A stretch of DNA of 64,000 bases from Pseudofrankia saprophytica (GTDB lineage Bacteria; Actinomycetota; Actinomycetes; Frankiales; Frankiaceae): NCBI RefSeq assembly GCF_000235425.2, contig NZ_KI912266.1, positions 460,065-524,064 of the forward strand, in the 5' to 3' direction. Both the position numbers and the translations under genes were made by a program. Positions 45,053 to 52,509 of the stretch are shown here, in pieces (position 1 is the first letter of the stretch; each line of letters begins with the position of its first letter). Below the pieces are notes generated by a model. The model was given only the letters and a program-made list of their open reading frames with translations, was not told where the DNA came from and searched no databases.

Positions 45053-47791
45053 TCAGAAGTCGACGAACCGGGGGGTGCTGACCGAGTCGCGCGCGACCCG
45101 AAGGTGGTGCGCGATCTCGCCCCGGGTGAGCCGGATACCGCTGTTGGCCGGGTAGCGACGCAGCACGTCGAGCCGGGCGAGCCGCCGGGCGACGCCGCCC
45201 ATCGCGGCCCCCCGCGCCGTCGGCGCCGCCCGCCGCAGCTCCTCGGCGAGCTGGCGGGCGGTCTCCCAGCGCAGCGCGAACAGGTTCTCGGTCAGGACGT
45301 AGCCGAGCACCGGGATCGTGGCGGTGACCAGTGTGTTCCACCGGTCGAGGGCGCTCGCCCAGCCGCTCGCCGCCTGGGTGCTCATCAGCGCGGACCGCTG
45401 CGCCCGCTGGTTGTACTGGCTGAATGCCTGGGTCGCGCCGGAGACCAGGAACACCGGGTTCAGCAGTGCCGCTCCGAGCGCGACGGCGGCGCCCGCGTAG
45501 TTGGCCTTCGGCAGCGCGGACGGGTCCAGGTCCATCAGGCGCTGCACCTGTGCCGACAGCGCTCCGGTCTCGGCGGCCGCGCGCTGGGCCGGGGCGAGCG
45601 CCGCGCGCAGCCGGGTCTCGTGCGCCTTCAGCCACTCCGGCTCCGGCCGGCCGCCGGTGACCGGAGCCAGCAGCAACCCGTCGCGGTGGCGGATGAAGGC
45701 GGGCAGGACCGAGCCGACCTGGTCGAGGTGACGCCGCAGCTCGTCGAGGCCCTCCGACAGCGCGGCGGCGGTGCGCAGCCGGCCCTCGTCGTCCGCCGGC
45801 AGCGCCACCTGGTCGGCGAGGCCGCCCGCGGCCGCGTCGCCGAGCAGGGCGGCGTGCAGCTCGTAGAACGGGCCGAAGATCGTATAGAGGAAGTAGTCGT
45901 CCTCGAGGCCCGCGGCCGCCCGCAGCATGTCGGGGAGGTGCCGTGGGTCCTCGGTGGCGTAGTTACCGGCGGCGATGTCCGTGTGCAGCGCCCGGACCAG
46001 CTCCAGCGGGCCGACGACCGTGACGTCCTCGCCCTCGGCCGCCACCCGCAGGCTGGCGCGCGCCGCGTCGGCCGCGCCCTCGACGGCCCGGATCGCCGGG
46101 AACGGCACCCGCAGGTCGACTCCGGGCCCCTTCACCCGCAGCGCGCCGGCCGCGACCGCGCAGGCCACCGGCCCCCCGTCGGCCAGCTCCGCCGGGTAGG
46201 GGCCGACCGCCAGCGTCCGCTCGGCCGCCGCCCGCACGCCGGGATGAGCCGCCACCCGCCCGCCGAACGCCTCCGAGTCGCTTTCGACGACCACCGGGCC
46301 ATGGTCCGGGTCGAAGATGACGAACCGCTGCGCCGATCCGGCGACCCGCAGCCGGGAGTCGGTCAGCTCGAACCGGGTCAGCGCCGTGGCGCTCTCCCGC
46401 GGCTGCAGCTCCAGCACGGTGTCGCCGAGCACGCAGTCCGCCCGGCCGCGCGCCGCGTCACCGCCCAGGCCGCCCGCCCACACCGGGGCGGACGTGCCGA
46501 TGGCCGTGGGCTCGGCCTCACGCCGCTCGACCCGCGTGGTGGCCAGGAACGCGCCGAGCACGTCCGGCGTGGCCAGGTGCAGCGTCACCCCGGTGAGGAA
46601 CCGGCCGTCGAGCACGGCACCGCCGCGTACCGCCGCACTCGTGGGACCGGTCGGCTCGACGGCGACCCGGTTGAGCGGCCAGTCGATGATCGACCGCCCC
46701 CGGGAACGCAGCTCCAGCCGGCCGTCCTTCACGACGACATAGGCCGTGAGTTCCCCGTCAGGAGGGCCGGAGACACCCGCCGGGCCCTGACCCTGACCCT
46801 GGGCAGAGCTCTGGCCCTGGCCCGCGGACGCGCCCCGGGCGGCCGCCGCGACCTTGGCGGCGGCGCCCTTGACGGAGGCCGTGGACAGCGCGCCGGGGGC
46901 GGCCGTCCCCGGGGGTGGGGTCACGGCGGTCGGGGGCGGGGTGACGCCGCCGGTGGCGTCGGCATTCGCGGACTGCTCGTAGTGCGGGGTGACGGAGATG
47001 GCGCAGGGGCTGGCGAACGCCGTCGACGACACGTCCGGCAGCAGCCGGCCGAACAGGCCGGTGAGCGCGATGAGCAGCTCCGGCGGCAGCGGGGTGACGG
47101 TCGCGGCCTGGTAGGTCCGCCCGTCGGGGAACGCGACGTCGACGGCGAGTCGGGTACCGCCCTCGAACAGCTCGACGGTCGCGACCGGGTCGAAGGCCGG
47201 CTCCAGCGTGCTCAGGACGGCGGCGCCGAACCCACCGGTGTCGTGCACGTACACCGCAGGCAGGTCGGTGAGCAGCAGCTGACGGCTGCCCATCATCGAG
47301 AAGCCGCTGGTCCGCCCCTCCCGCAGCGGGCACCAGGCGCTGTCGAACACCACCCGGCCCCGCACCTGTGCCCAGTGCGCCGGCACCGGCGCTGGCGCCG
47401 GCGCTGGACCGCCTCGCGGCGCGGGACCCGGAGGTGCCGGAGTCGGCGGCCTGACGACGGTGGGCGAGGTGACAGCGAAGGGGGCCATCGGAGGTCCCAT
47501 GACGGACTCGGGCACGGGAGCCGTCATGCCGGCGATGGGTGGCCCAGCGATGGGTGGCCCAGCGAACGGCGGACCGACGAACGGCGGACCCACGAGCGGA
47601 GGGCCAGCGGGTGGCGGACCGACAGGGGGCGGACCGACAGGGGGCGGCGGGGCGGCCTGGACCGGGCCCTCGCGGACCTCCCCGATCGGCTTCGCCGATC
47701 CGGCAGGGACCCCGGGGTCGGGGGCGGTCCGCGGCCAGTTCCAGTCCGTCGGCTGGCCGCCCTGATGGGGATCGCCGGGATTGCTGCTCAC
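45053..47791 (-). CDS. Large Pro-rich protein of unknown function
   Basis: A 912-residue protein with no family I recognise. Residues about 45-140 are Pro-rich with pentapeptide units (VGPPF, AGPPI) encoded by 15-base DNA repeats. Three beta-rich stretches follow (about 145-265, 345-425 and 445-530) with a PH/GRAM-like look (AYVVVKDGRLELRSRGRSI, IDWPLNRVAVEP), separated by a Gln/Gly/Ala linker. The C-terminal half is mostly helical, with an amphipathic or membrane-associating region near 760-830 (AGAAVALGAALLNPVFLV) and a basic end. A dispersed DNA hairpin repeat lies inside the 5' coding part. Operon partner: the His-rich gene downstream. Confidence 0.75.
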   Translation of the reverse strand: MSSNPGDPHQGGQPTDWNWPRTAPDPGVPAGSAKPIGEVREGPVQAAPPPPVGPPPVGPPPAGPPLVGPPFVGPPFAGPPIAGPPIAGMTAPVPESVMGPPMAPFAVTSPTVVRPPTPAPPGPAPRGGPAPAPAPVPAHWAQVRGRVVFDSAWCPLREGRTSGFSMMGSRQLLLTDLPAVYVHDTGGFGAAVLSTLEPAFDPVATVELFEGGTRLAVDVAFPDGRTYQAATVTPLPPELLIALTGLFGRLLPDVSSTAFASPCAISVTPHYEQSANADATGGVTPPPTAVTPPPGTAAPGALSTASVKGAAAKVAAAARGASAGQGQSSAQGQGQGPAGVSGPPDGELTAYVVVKDGRLELRSRGRSIIDWPLNRVAVEPTGPTSAAVRGGAVLDGRFLTGVTLHLATPDVLGAFLATTRVERREAEPTAIGTSAPVWAGGLGGDAARGRADCVLGDTVLELQPRESATALTRFELTDSRLRVAGSAQRFVIFDPDHGPVVVESDSEAFGGRVAAHPGVRAAAERTLAVGPYPAELADGGPVACAVAAGALRVKGPGVDLRVPFPAIRAVEGAADAARASLRVAAEGEDVTVVGPLELVRALHTDIAAGNYATEDPRHLPDMLRAAAGLEDDYFLYTIFGPFYELHAALLGDAAAGGLADQVALPADDEGRLRTAAALSEGLDELRRHLDQVGSVLPAFIRHRDGLLLAPVTGGRPEPEWLKAHETRLRAALAPAQRAAAETGALSAQVQRLMDLDPSALPKANYAGAAVALGAALLNPVFLVSGATQAFSQYNQRAQRSALMSTQAASGWASALDRWNTLVTATIPVLGYVLTENLFALRWETARQLAEELRRAAPTARGAAMGGVARRLARLDVLRRYPANSGIRLTRGEIAHHLRVARDSVSTPRFVDF
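47673..47716. repeat. Dispersed hairpin repeat inside the Pro-rich protein gene
   Basis: CGGACCTCC, then CCGATCGGCTTCGCCGATC, then CGGCAGGGACCCCGGG. The hairpin GATCGG-CTTCG-CCGATC is perfect. The gene's frame stays open across it (encoding GSAKPIGEVREG). Confidence 0.75.
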
Positions 47792-47947
47792 GTGGATTCG
47801 CCGCCCCCAGGTAGGACGTCACCGACCGCCCGGGCCGCGCGCCGGCCTGCCGATCGGATGCCAGCGGCCGGGCGCGCCAGGGTCGTGACCTTTCCTGGAA
47901 AGTACCGGCTCACCCGACCTCATGCACGGGCCGGTTACGAGCCGCCA

Positions 47948-49567
47948 CTATCGGGGGTCGTGGCCGGTGCCGGGCGCGGTGGGTTCCGGGTCCTCGTCGC
48001 GGACCTCCCCCATCGCTGACCTCCCAGCAGACCTCCCAGATCGGCTTCGCCGATCCGGCAGGGACCCCGGGCTTCGCCGATCCGGCAGGGACCCCGGGCT
48101 TTGCCGATCCGGCAGGGACCCAGCCGCCGATTGGGGAGGAACCCCGGGGGCGCGCTGGCCGACGACGGCGCCGGGGGCCTGGCTCGAGGCGGCCGCGCCG
48201 CGGTCGCGGGTGGGTGGCTGCGCGGGGAGGAGAAGCCGGCGCAGCGCGTCGACCTGGTCGGCGGCGAGATCCGTGGCCCGGGTGGGCGCCGCGGCCGCGG
48301 CGGCGGACACGTCGGCGGCGGGCTCGCCAGCCGGATCGGCGGCCTGGGCGGCGGCCGGGGCGCCGTAGGTGCGGCCCTTCCAGGCGGCGCCGCGGCCGGC
48401 GAGGTGGCGGCGGGCCGAGTCGACGGTCATCGCCAGGTAGAGCATCGCCGTCACCGGCAGCAGCAGCGCGGCGGGCGGTGGCTGGCGGTAGTAGCGGATC
48501 ATCGGCAGGTAGGTTCCGGCGAGCACCAGCCAGCCGGCCGCTCCGAGCGCCGCCAGCACCGGGTCACCGGCCGCGAGTCCCGTCACCGTCGCCACCACCG
48601 GTACGGCGAACAGCAGCAGCATGCCGACGGCGGTCCCGACGAGCAGCGCCACCGAGTGCCGCAGCTGGGTGAAGGCGCTGCGGGCGACCATGTTCCACAG
48701 GTCCGCGAGCGCCGGGTATGGCCGCACGCTGTCGACCCGGTCGGCAAGGCCGAGCCATGTCCGCCCACCGGCCTTCTTGACCAGCCGGGCGATCGCGACG
48801 TCGTCGATGACCGCGCCGCGCACGACGGCGAGCCCACCCGCGTCCCGCAGCAGCCGCCGACGGACGAGAGAGCAACCGCCCGCCGCCGCCGCGATCGCCG
48901 ACCGCGGCCGGTTCGACCAGCGGAACGGGTAGAGCATCGCGAAGAAGTACACGAAGGCCGGGACGATGAGTCGCTCCCAGCGAGTGGTGACGTTCAGCCG
49001 GGCCATCTGGGAGACCATGTCGAGCCGGTGCGTCATCGCCGCCTCGACGAGCGCCCGCAGCGACCCTGGCCGATGCGCGATGTCGGCGTCGGTGAGCAGC
49101 ACGAACTCGGCCTCGCCCGCGAACTCCACGCCGTGCTGAAGTGCCCAGAGCTTGCCGGTCCAGCCGGGCGGCGGCGGGGTGGACGCGAGCACGGTGAGCC
49201 CGACGCCACCGAGCGCGGTGGGGTCGCCGGCGTCGCGCGCCGCGGCCCGGCGGGCCAGCTCCCGCGCGGCGAGGTCACGGGCGACCTCGGCGGTGCCGTC
49301 GGTGCTCGCGTCGTCGACGAGCACCAACGTCACCGGGCCGGGATAGTCCTGGGCGAGCAGGGTCGGCAGGGTCACCGGCAGCACGGCCGCCTCCTCCCTG
49401 GCGGGGACGACGATCGCGACCGCGGGCCACTGCGCCGGCGTGCGCCGGGACGGCAGGCGCTGGTCGGTCCGCCAGTACCCACCCCAGCAGGTCACGAGCG
49501 ACACCCAGGAGGCCAGCGCGACGATCGCTACGCCCGTCAGCACCGTCAGAACCGTCTGTTCAGTCAC
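47948..49567 (-). CDS. hpnB: Hopene-associated glycosyltransferase, HpnB-like
   Basis: A 539-residue membrane glycosyltransferase of family 2. It has an N-terminal helix, VVPAREEAAVLPVTLPTLL, VLVDDASTDGTAEVA, TDADIAHRPGSL (DxD), PAFVYFFAMLYPFRWSN, AAAGGCSLVRR and DDVAIARLVK, ending in several helices (about 310-395). This order is typical of HpnB, linked to hopanoid modification. The C-terminal ~130 residues are non-conserved; the last part repeats GSLPDRRSP units encoded by dispersed DNA repeats, so the natural end of the enzyme is probably near residue 400. Other hopanoid genes are not in the window. Confidence 0.85.
   Translation of the reverse strand: MTEQTVLTVLTGVAIVALASWVSLVTCWGGYWRTDQRLPSRRTPAQWPAVAIVVPAREEAAVLPVTLPTLLAQDYPGPVTLVLVDDASTDGTAEVARDLAARELARRAAARDAGDPTALGGVGLTVLASTPPPPGWTGKLWALQHGVEFAGEAEFVLLTDADIAHRPGSLRALVEAAMTHRLDMVSQMARLNVTTRWERLIVPAFVYFFAMLYPFRWSNRPRSAIAAAAGGCSLVRRRLLRDAGGLAVVRGAVIDDVAIARLVKKAGGRTWLGLADRVDSVRPYPALADLWNMVARSAFTQLRHSVALLVGTAVGMLLLFAVPVVATVTGLAAGDPVLAALGAAGWLVLAGTYLPMIRYYRQPPPAALLLPVTAMLYLAMTVDSARRHLAGRGAAWKGRTYGAPAAAQAADPAGEPAADVSAAAAAAPTRATDLAADQVDALRRLLLPAQPPTRDRGAAASSQAPGAVVGQRAPGVPPQSAAGSLPDRQSPGSLPDRRSPGSLPDRRSRSGRSAGRSAMGEVRDEDPEPTAPGTGHDPR
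48000..48122. repeat. Dispersed hairpin repeat cluster at the hpnB 3' end
   Basis: One full unit (CGGACCTCC-like flank, then the hairpin GATCGGCTTCGCCGATC at 48039-48055, then CGGCAGGGACCCCGGG) followed by two truncated copies with a 27-base period, the last with CTTTG in place of CTTCG. It encodes the repetitive end of HpnB. Confidence 0.8.
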
Positions 49568-49945
49568 CCTCCGTAGCGTGCCACGCGTGCCCGGTTACCG
49601 CTCGACCACGCCTCCGTCAGTTGTTAAGGCGACCGGGTATCTCCTCAGCGCACAACGACCGAGCTGGCGCGGAGGCGCGCCTCGCGGAGGCCCGACCCCC
49701 GAGCGCAGCGAAGTGCCACCTGTATGGGCGCTGTGCTCTTCGGTTTGGTGACGTTCAGCGGCGGGTGACCGTGCGGCGCGGAGGCGCGCCTCGCGGAGGC
49801 CCGACCCACGAGCGAAGCGAGGTGGGCCGGGCCGCAGCGAGGTCGCCGGAGCGCCCGTGAGCGGAGGAGGACACCGCGCGGAGGTCCCTCGGGAGCGAAG
49901 CGAGTGAGGGGCCGGAGCGCGGTGCCCGCACGGAGCGAACCAATG
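49568..49945. other. Repeat-filled non-coding stretch between hpnB and ABC permease
   Basis: About 380 bases with no gene. It contains the 50-bp direct repeats listed separately and further GAGCGAAGCGAG-type units up to 49940. The promoter of hpnB should lie at the left end (49570-49640). Confidence 0.6.
49666..49824. repeat. Pair of 50-bp direct repeats
   Basis: 49666-49715 and 49775-49824 share GGCGCGGAGGCGCGCCTCGC and the following GGAGGCCCGACC with about three mismatches, offset 109 bases. Each has a GCGCGGAGGCGCGCCTCGCG dyad (GGCGCGCC core) and ends in GAGCGMAGCGARGTG. Confidence 0.75.
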
Positions 49946-50980
49946 TCACAGCGAACGGAGGTACCCACGGAAGGCGCGAACCGTGACCGCCGAGGCGAGG
50001 CCGGCCAGCGAGAAGAGCACGAGGAAGTACCCCAGTACGGACATCCAGTCGGGATGTGCCTCGAGGGCGGTCCGTGAGCCGGTAACTGCCCAGTTCGCCG
50101 GGTTGTAGGCGGACGCCACGCGGATCCAGCCGGGCAGCAGGTGCGTGGGCATCATCGCGCTCGACAGGAACGTCAGGGGCAGCACCAGCAGGTTCGCCGC
50201 CGCGATCAGTGCCTCCCGTCGACGCACCACCAGCGCGAGCGCCCCCGACAGCGCCGTCACCACCGAGCCCAGGGTGACCGCCAGGACGATCATCACCAGT
50301 ACTCCGGCGATACCGGAGTGGAAGCTGGCACCCAGCGCCCAGCCGAGCAGCACCACCAGCGTCACCTGCACGGCGACGAGCAGCGCCTGGTAGACGAGCA
50401 TGCTGCCGACCATCGTCCAGCGCCTGGTCGGCGAGGCGAGCAGTCGCTCCATCACCCCGCTCTCCATGTCGTCGATGAACCGAATCCCCGACCAGCCGGC
50501 CGAGAACAGCACGCTCATCGTCGCCACGCCGGGGGTCAGGTAGTCGATGTAGTTCGTGGCGCCGAACCCCGGGATCGCCGCCACGCCGTGGAACAACGAC
50601 CCGAACAGCGGCAGCCAGACCACCGCCTGCACCAGCGTGATCGCGAGGAACGCCGGATGGCGCAGCATCGCGCGCACCATGCGTGCGGTGAGCGCGCCGA
50701 ACTGCCGCCACCCGGCGGGGTAGGGGGCGCCACTCTCGAACACGCCGACCGGGGCCGCCGCGAACTCGACCGGGAAGCCCGACGATGCGTTGGCCGGTAC
50801 TGCTGGCACGTTCGCCGGTACTGCCGGCACGTTCACCGGGACCGCCGACGCGTTCACCGGGACCGCCGACGCGTTCGCCGGGACCGCCGGTGGACTCGCC
50901 GGGATGTCAGACGGATCCCGGGGGACGCCCACCATGGCCGGCTCCGGCTGGTCCGGGAGCCGCTCCGCCGCCGTCGCCAT
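49946..50980 (-). CDS. ABC-2 type transporter permease (DrrB-like)
   Basis: A 344-residue permease with six helices starting near residue 105 (LTARMVRAMLRHPAFLAITL) and the family segment MERLLASPTRRWTMVGSML. The N-terminal ~85 residues contain tandem heptad-like units (SAVPVNASAVPVNVPAVPAN) encoded by DNA repeats around 50800-50890. The ATPase gene upstream shares one base (TGATG). Confidence 0.88.
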   Translation of the reverse strand: MATAAERLPDQPEPAMVGVPRDPSDIPASPPAVPANASAVPVNASAVPVNVPAVPANVPAVPANASSGFPVEFAAAPVGVFESGAPYPAGWRQFGALTARMVRAMLRHPAFLAITLVQAVVWLPLFGSLFHGVAAIPGFGATNYIDYLTPGVATMSVLFSAGWSGIRFIDDMESGVMERLLASPTRRWTMVGSMLVYQALLVAVQVTLVVLLGWALGASFHSGIAGVLVMIVLAVTLGSVVTALSGALALVVRRREALIAAANLLVLPLTFLSSAMMPTHLLPGWIRVASAYNPANWAVTGSRTALEAHPDWMSVLGYFLVLFSLAGLASAVTVRAFRGYLRSL

Positions 50981-52284
50981 CAGGCCACCTCCTCGCTCTG
51001 ACCGAGCCGGTGACCGACGTGGCGCAGGTAGACGTCGTCCAGGGACGGCCGCGCCACGGTGGCCGCCATGACGGACAGGCCGGCGCCGTCCACGGCCGCG
51101 AAGATCGCTGGCAGTTTCGCGGCGCCCTCGTTCACCCGGGTCCGCACCGCGCGGCCGTCGAACACCACCTCCACCACGCCCGGCAGGGCCGCGAGCCGAG
51201 CGTGCAGGTCCGCGGCCTGCGGGGCGGTCGGCTCGGCGGCCAGGTCGACGTCGACGGCGTCACCGCGCAGCTCGCTCTTGAGCTCGTTGGGGGTGCCTTC
51301 GACGACCACCCGGCCGCTGTCGACGATCGCGACCCTGGTGGCGAGCCGGTCGGCCTCTTCCAGGTAGTGGGTGGTGAGCAGGATCGACAGCCCGTCGGCG
51401 ATAAGCGTCGCGATCTCGTCCCACATCACCGCCCGCGCGTGCGGGTCGAGACCCGTCGTCGGCTCGTCGAGGAAGAGCACGGCCGGGCGCTGTACGAGGC
51501 CGATCGCCACGTCGAGACGGCGCAGCATGCCGCCGGAGTAGGTGCGGGCCAGCCGGTCGGCCGCGCCGGTGAGGTCGAAGCGCTCGAGCAGGTCACCCGC
51601 GCGCCGGGCGAGCTGGGCGCCGCCGAGGCCGTAGAGCCGGCCCTGCAGCAGCAGGTTCTCCCGGCCCGTGGCGTCGAGGTCGGCGCTGGTCTTCTGCGAC
51701 ACGATCCCGATCGCGCGGCGGACCTCCCACGGGCTGCGCAGCAGGTCGTGGCCGGCGACGACGGCCGACCCGCTGTCCGGCCGGGAAAGCGTGGCGAGCA
51801 TCCGCACCATGGTCGACTTGCCGGCGCCGTTCGGGCCGAGCAGGCCGAAGATCGTGCCTGCGGGAACGCGCAGGCTCACGCCGCGAACAGCCTCAATCCG
51901 CGGATCACCACGCCGACGCCCGCGGTAGGTCTTGACCAGGTCGCGCGCGTCGATCGCCCATACCGGCTCGGCACCCCCGGCGACGAGAGGCTCGACCGCC
52001 GCCCCGCCTTCGGCACCGGACAGATCACCAGCCCCGGACACGTCATCAATCCTGGACGCGCCGAGCTCCGCTGTCCCCCCAACTTCGGCGGGAGGATGCT
52101 CCTCACCCTCGGCCGTGTCAGGCTCCGCCGCCGCCTCGCCGCCGGCGGGAGTCTCCTCGTCGCCTTCGGTCACAGCAGGGCCCGCTGCCTCGCCTTCGTC
52201 GGCGGCGGGTGGCTCCGGCTCAGGTGCCGAACCGGGTAGTTCCGTCGGTGACGCGGGTCTGCGCGCCGGATGCGTCGTGGTCAT
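50980..52284 (-). CDS. ABC exporter ATP-binding protein (DrrA-like)
   Basis: A 434-residue ATPase. About 110 residues of Glu/Ala/Pro-rich, acidic N-terminus precede the domain, which has Walker A GPNGAGKST, Q-loop IVSQKTSAD, signature TYSGGMLRRLDVAI, Walker B VLFLDEPTTGLDP, His in LLTTHYLEEADR and the DrrA-type C-terminal domain. The SADLDATGRENLL stretch is typical of daunorubicin-resistance ATPases. The substrate is unknown. Whether the start is really at ATG 52284 is uncertain, since the acidic leader is non-conserved; a start near the DARDLVKTYRG segment would also work. Confidence 0.88.
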   Translation of the reverse strand: MTTTHPARRPASPTELPGSAPEPEPPAADEGEAAGPAVTEGDEETPAGGEAAAEPDTAEGEEHPPAEVGGTAELGASRIDDVSGAGDLSGAEGGAAVEPLVAGGAEPVWAIDARDLVKTYRGRRRGDPRIEAVRGVSLRVPAGTIFGLLGPNGAGKSTMVRMLATLSRPDSGSAVVAGHDLLRSPWEVRRAIGIVSQKTSADLDATGRENLLLQGRLYGLGGAQLARRAGDLLERFDLTGAADRLARTYSGGMLRRLDVAIGLVQRPAVLFLDEPTTGLDPHARAVMWDEIATLIADGLSILLTTHYLEEADRLATRVAIVDSGRVVVEGTPNELKSELRGDAVDVDLAAEPTAPQAADLHARLAALPGVVEVVFDGRAVRTRVNEGAAKLPAIFAAVDGAGLSVMAATVARPSLDDVYLRHVGHRLGQSEEVA

Positions 52285-52509
52285 GCCGCGTCTTGGTGAT
52301 CCTCCGCTCGGCGGACCAGCCCAACGGCCGGCCCGGCGCCCCCTGATCGGCGCGGGCAGCGGCCCGCTCCGTGGATCCGATGCGGGTCGCGGCAGACCGG
52401 CGCCGCGGTCGATGCCGAGACGCCGGTCTGTGCCGTTGCGTGGGCAAACTTATGCGTTGCGGTGGATATGGGGAACCCATCCACCCACCGCACCCGTGGC
52501 AGCTACCGG

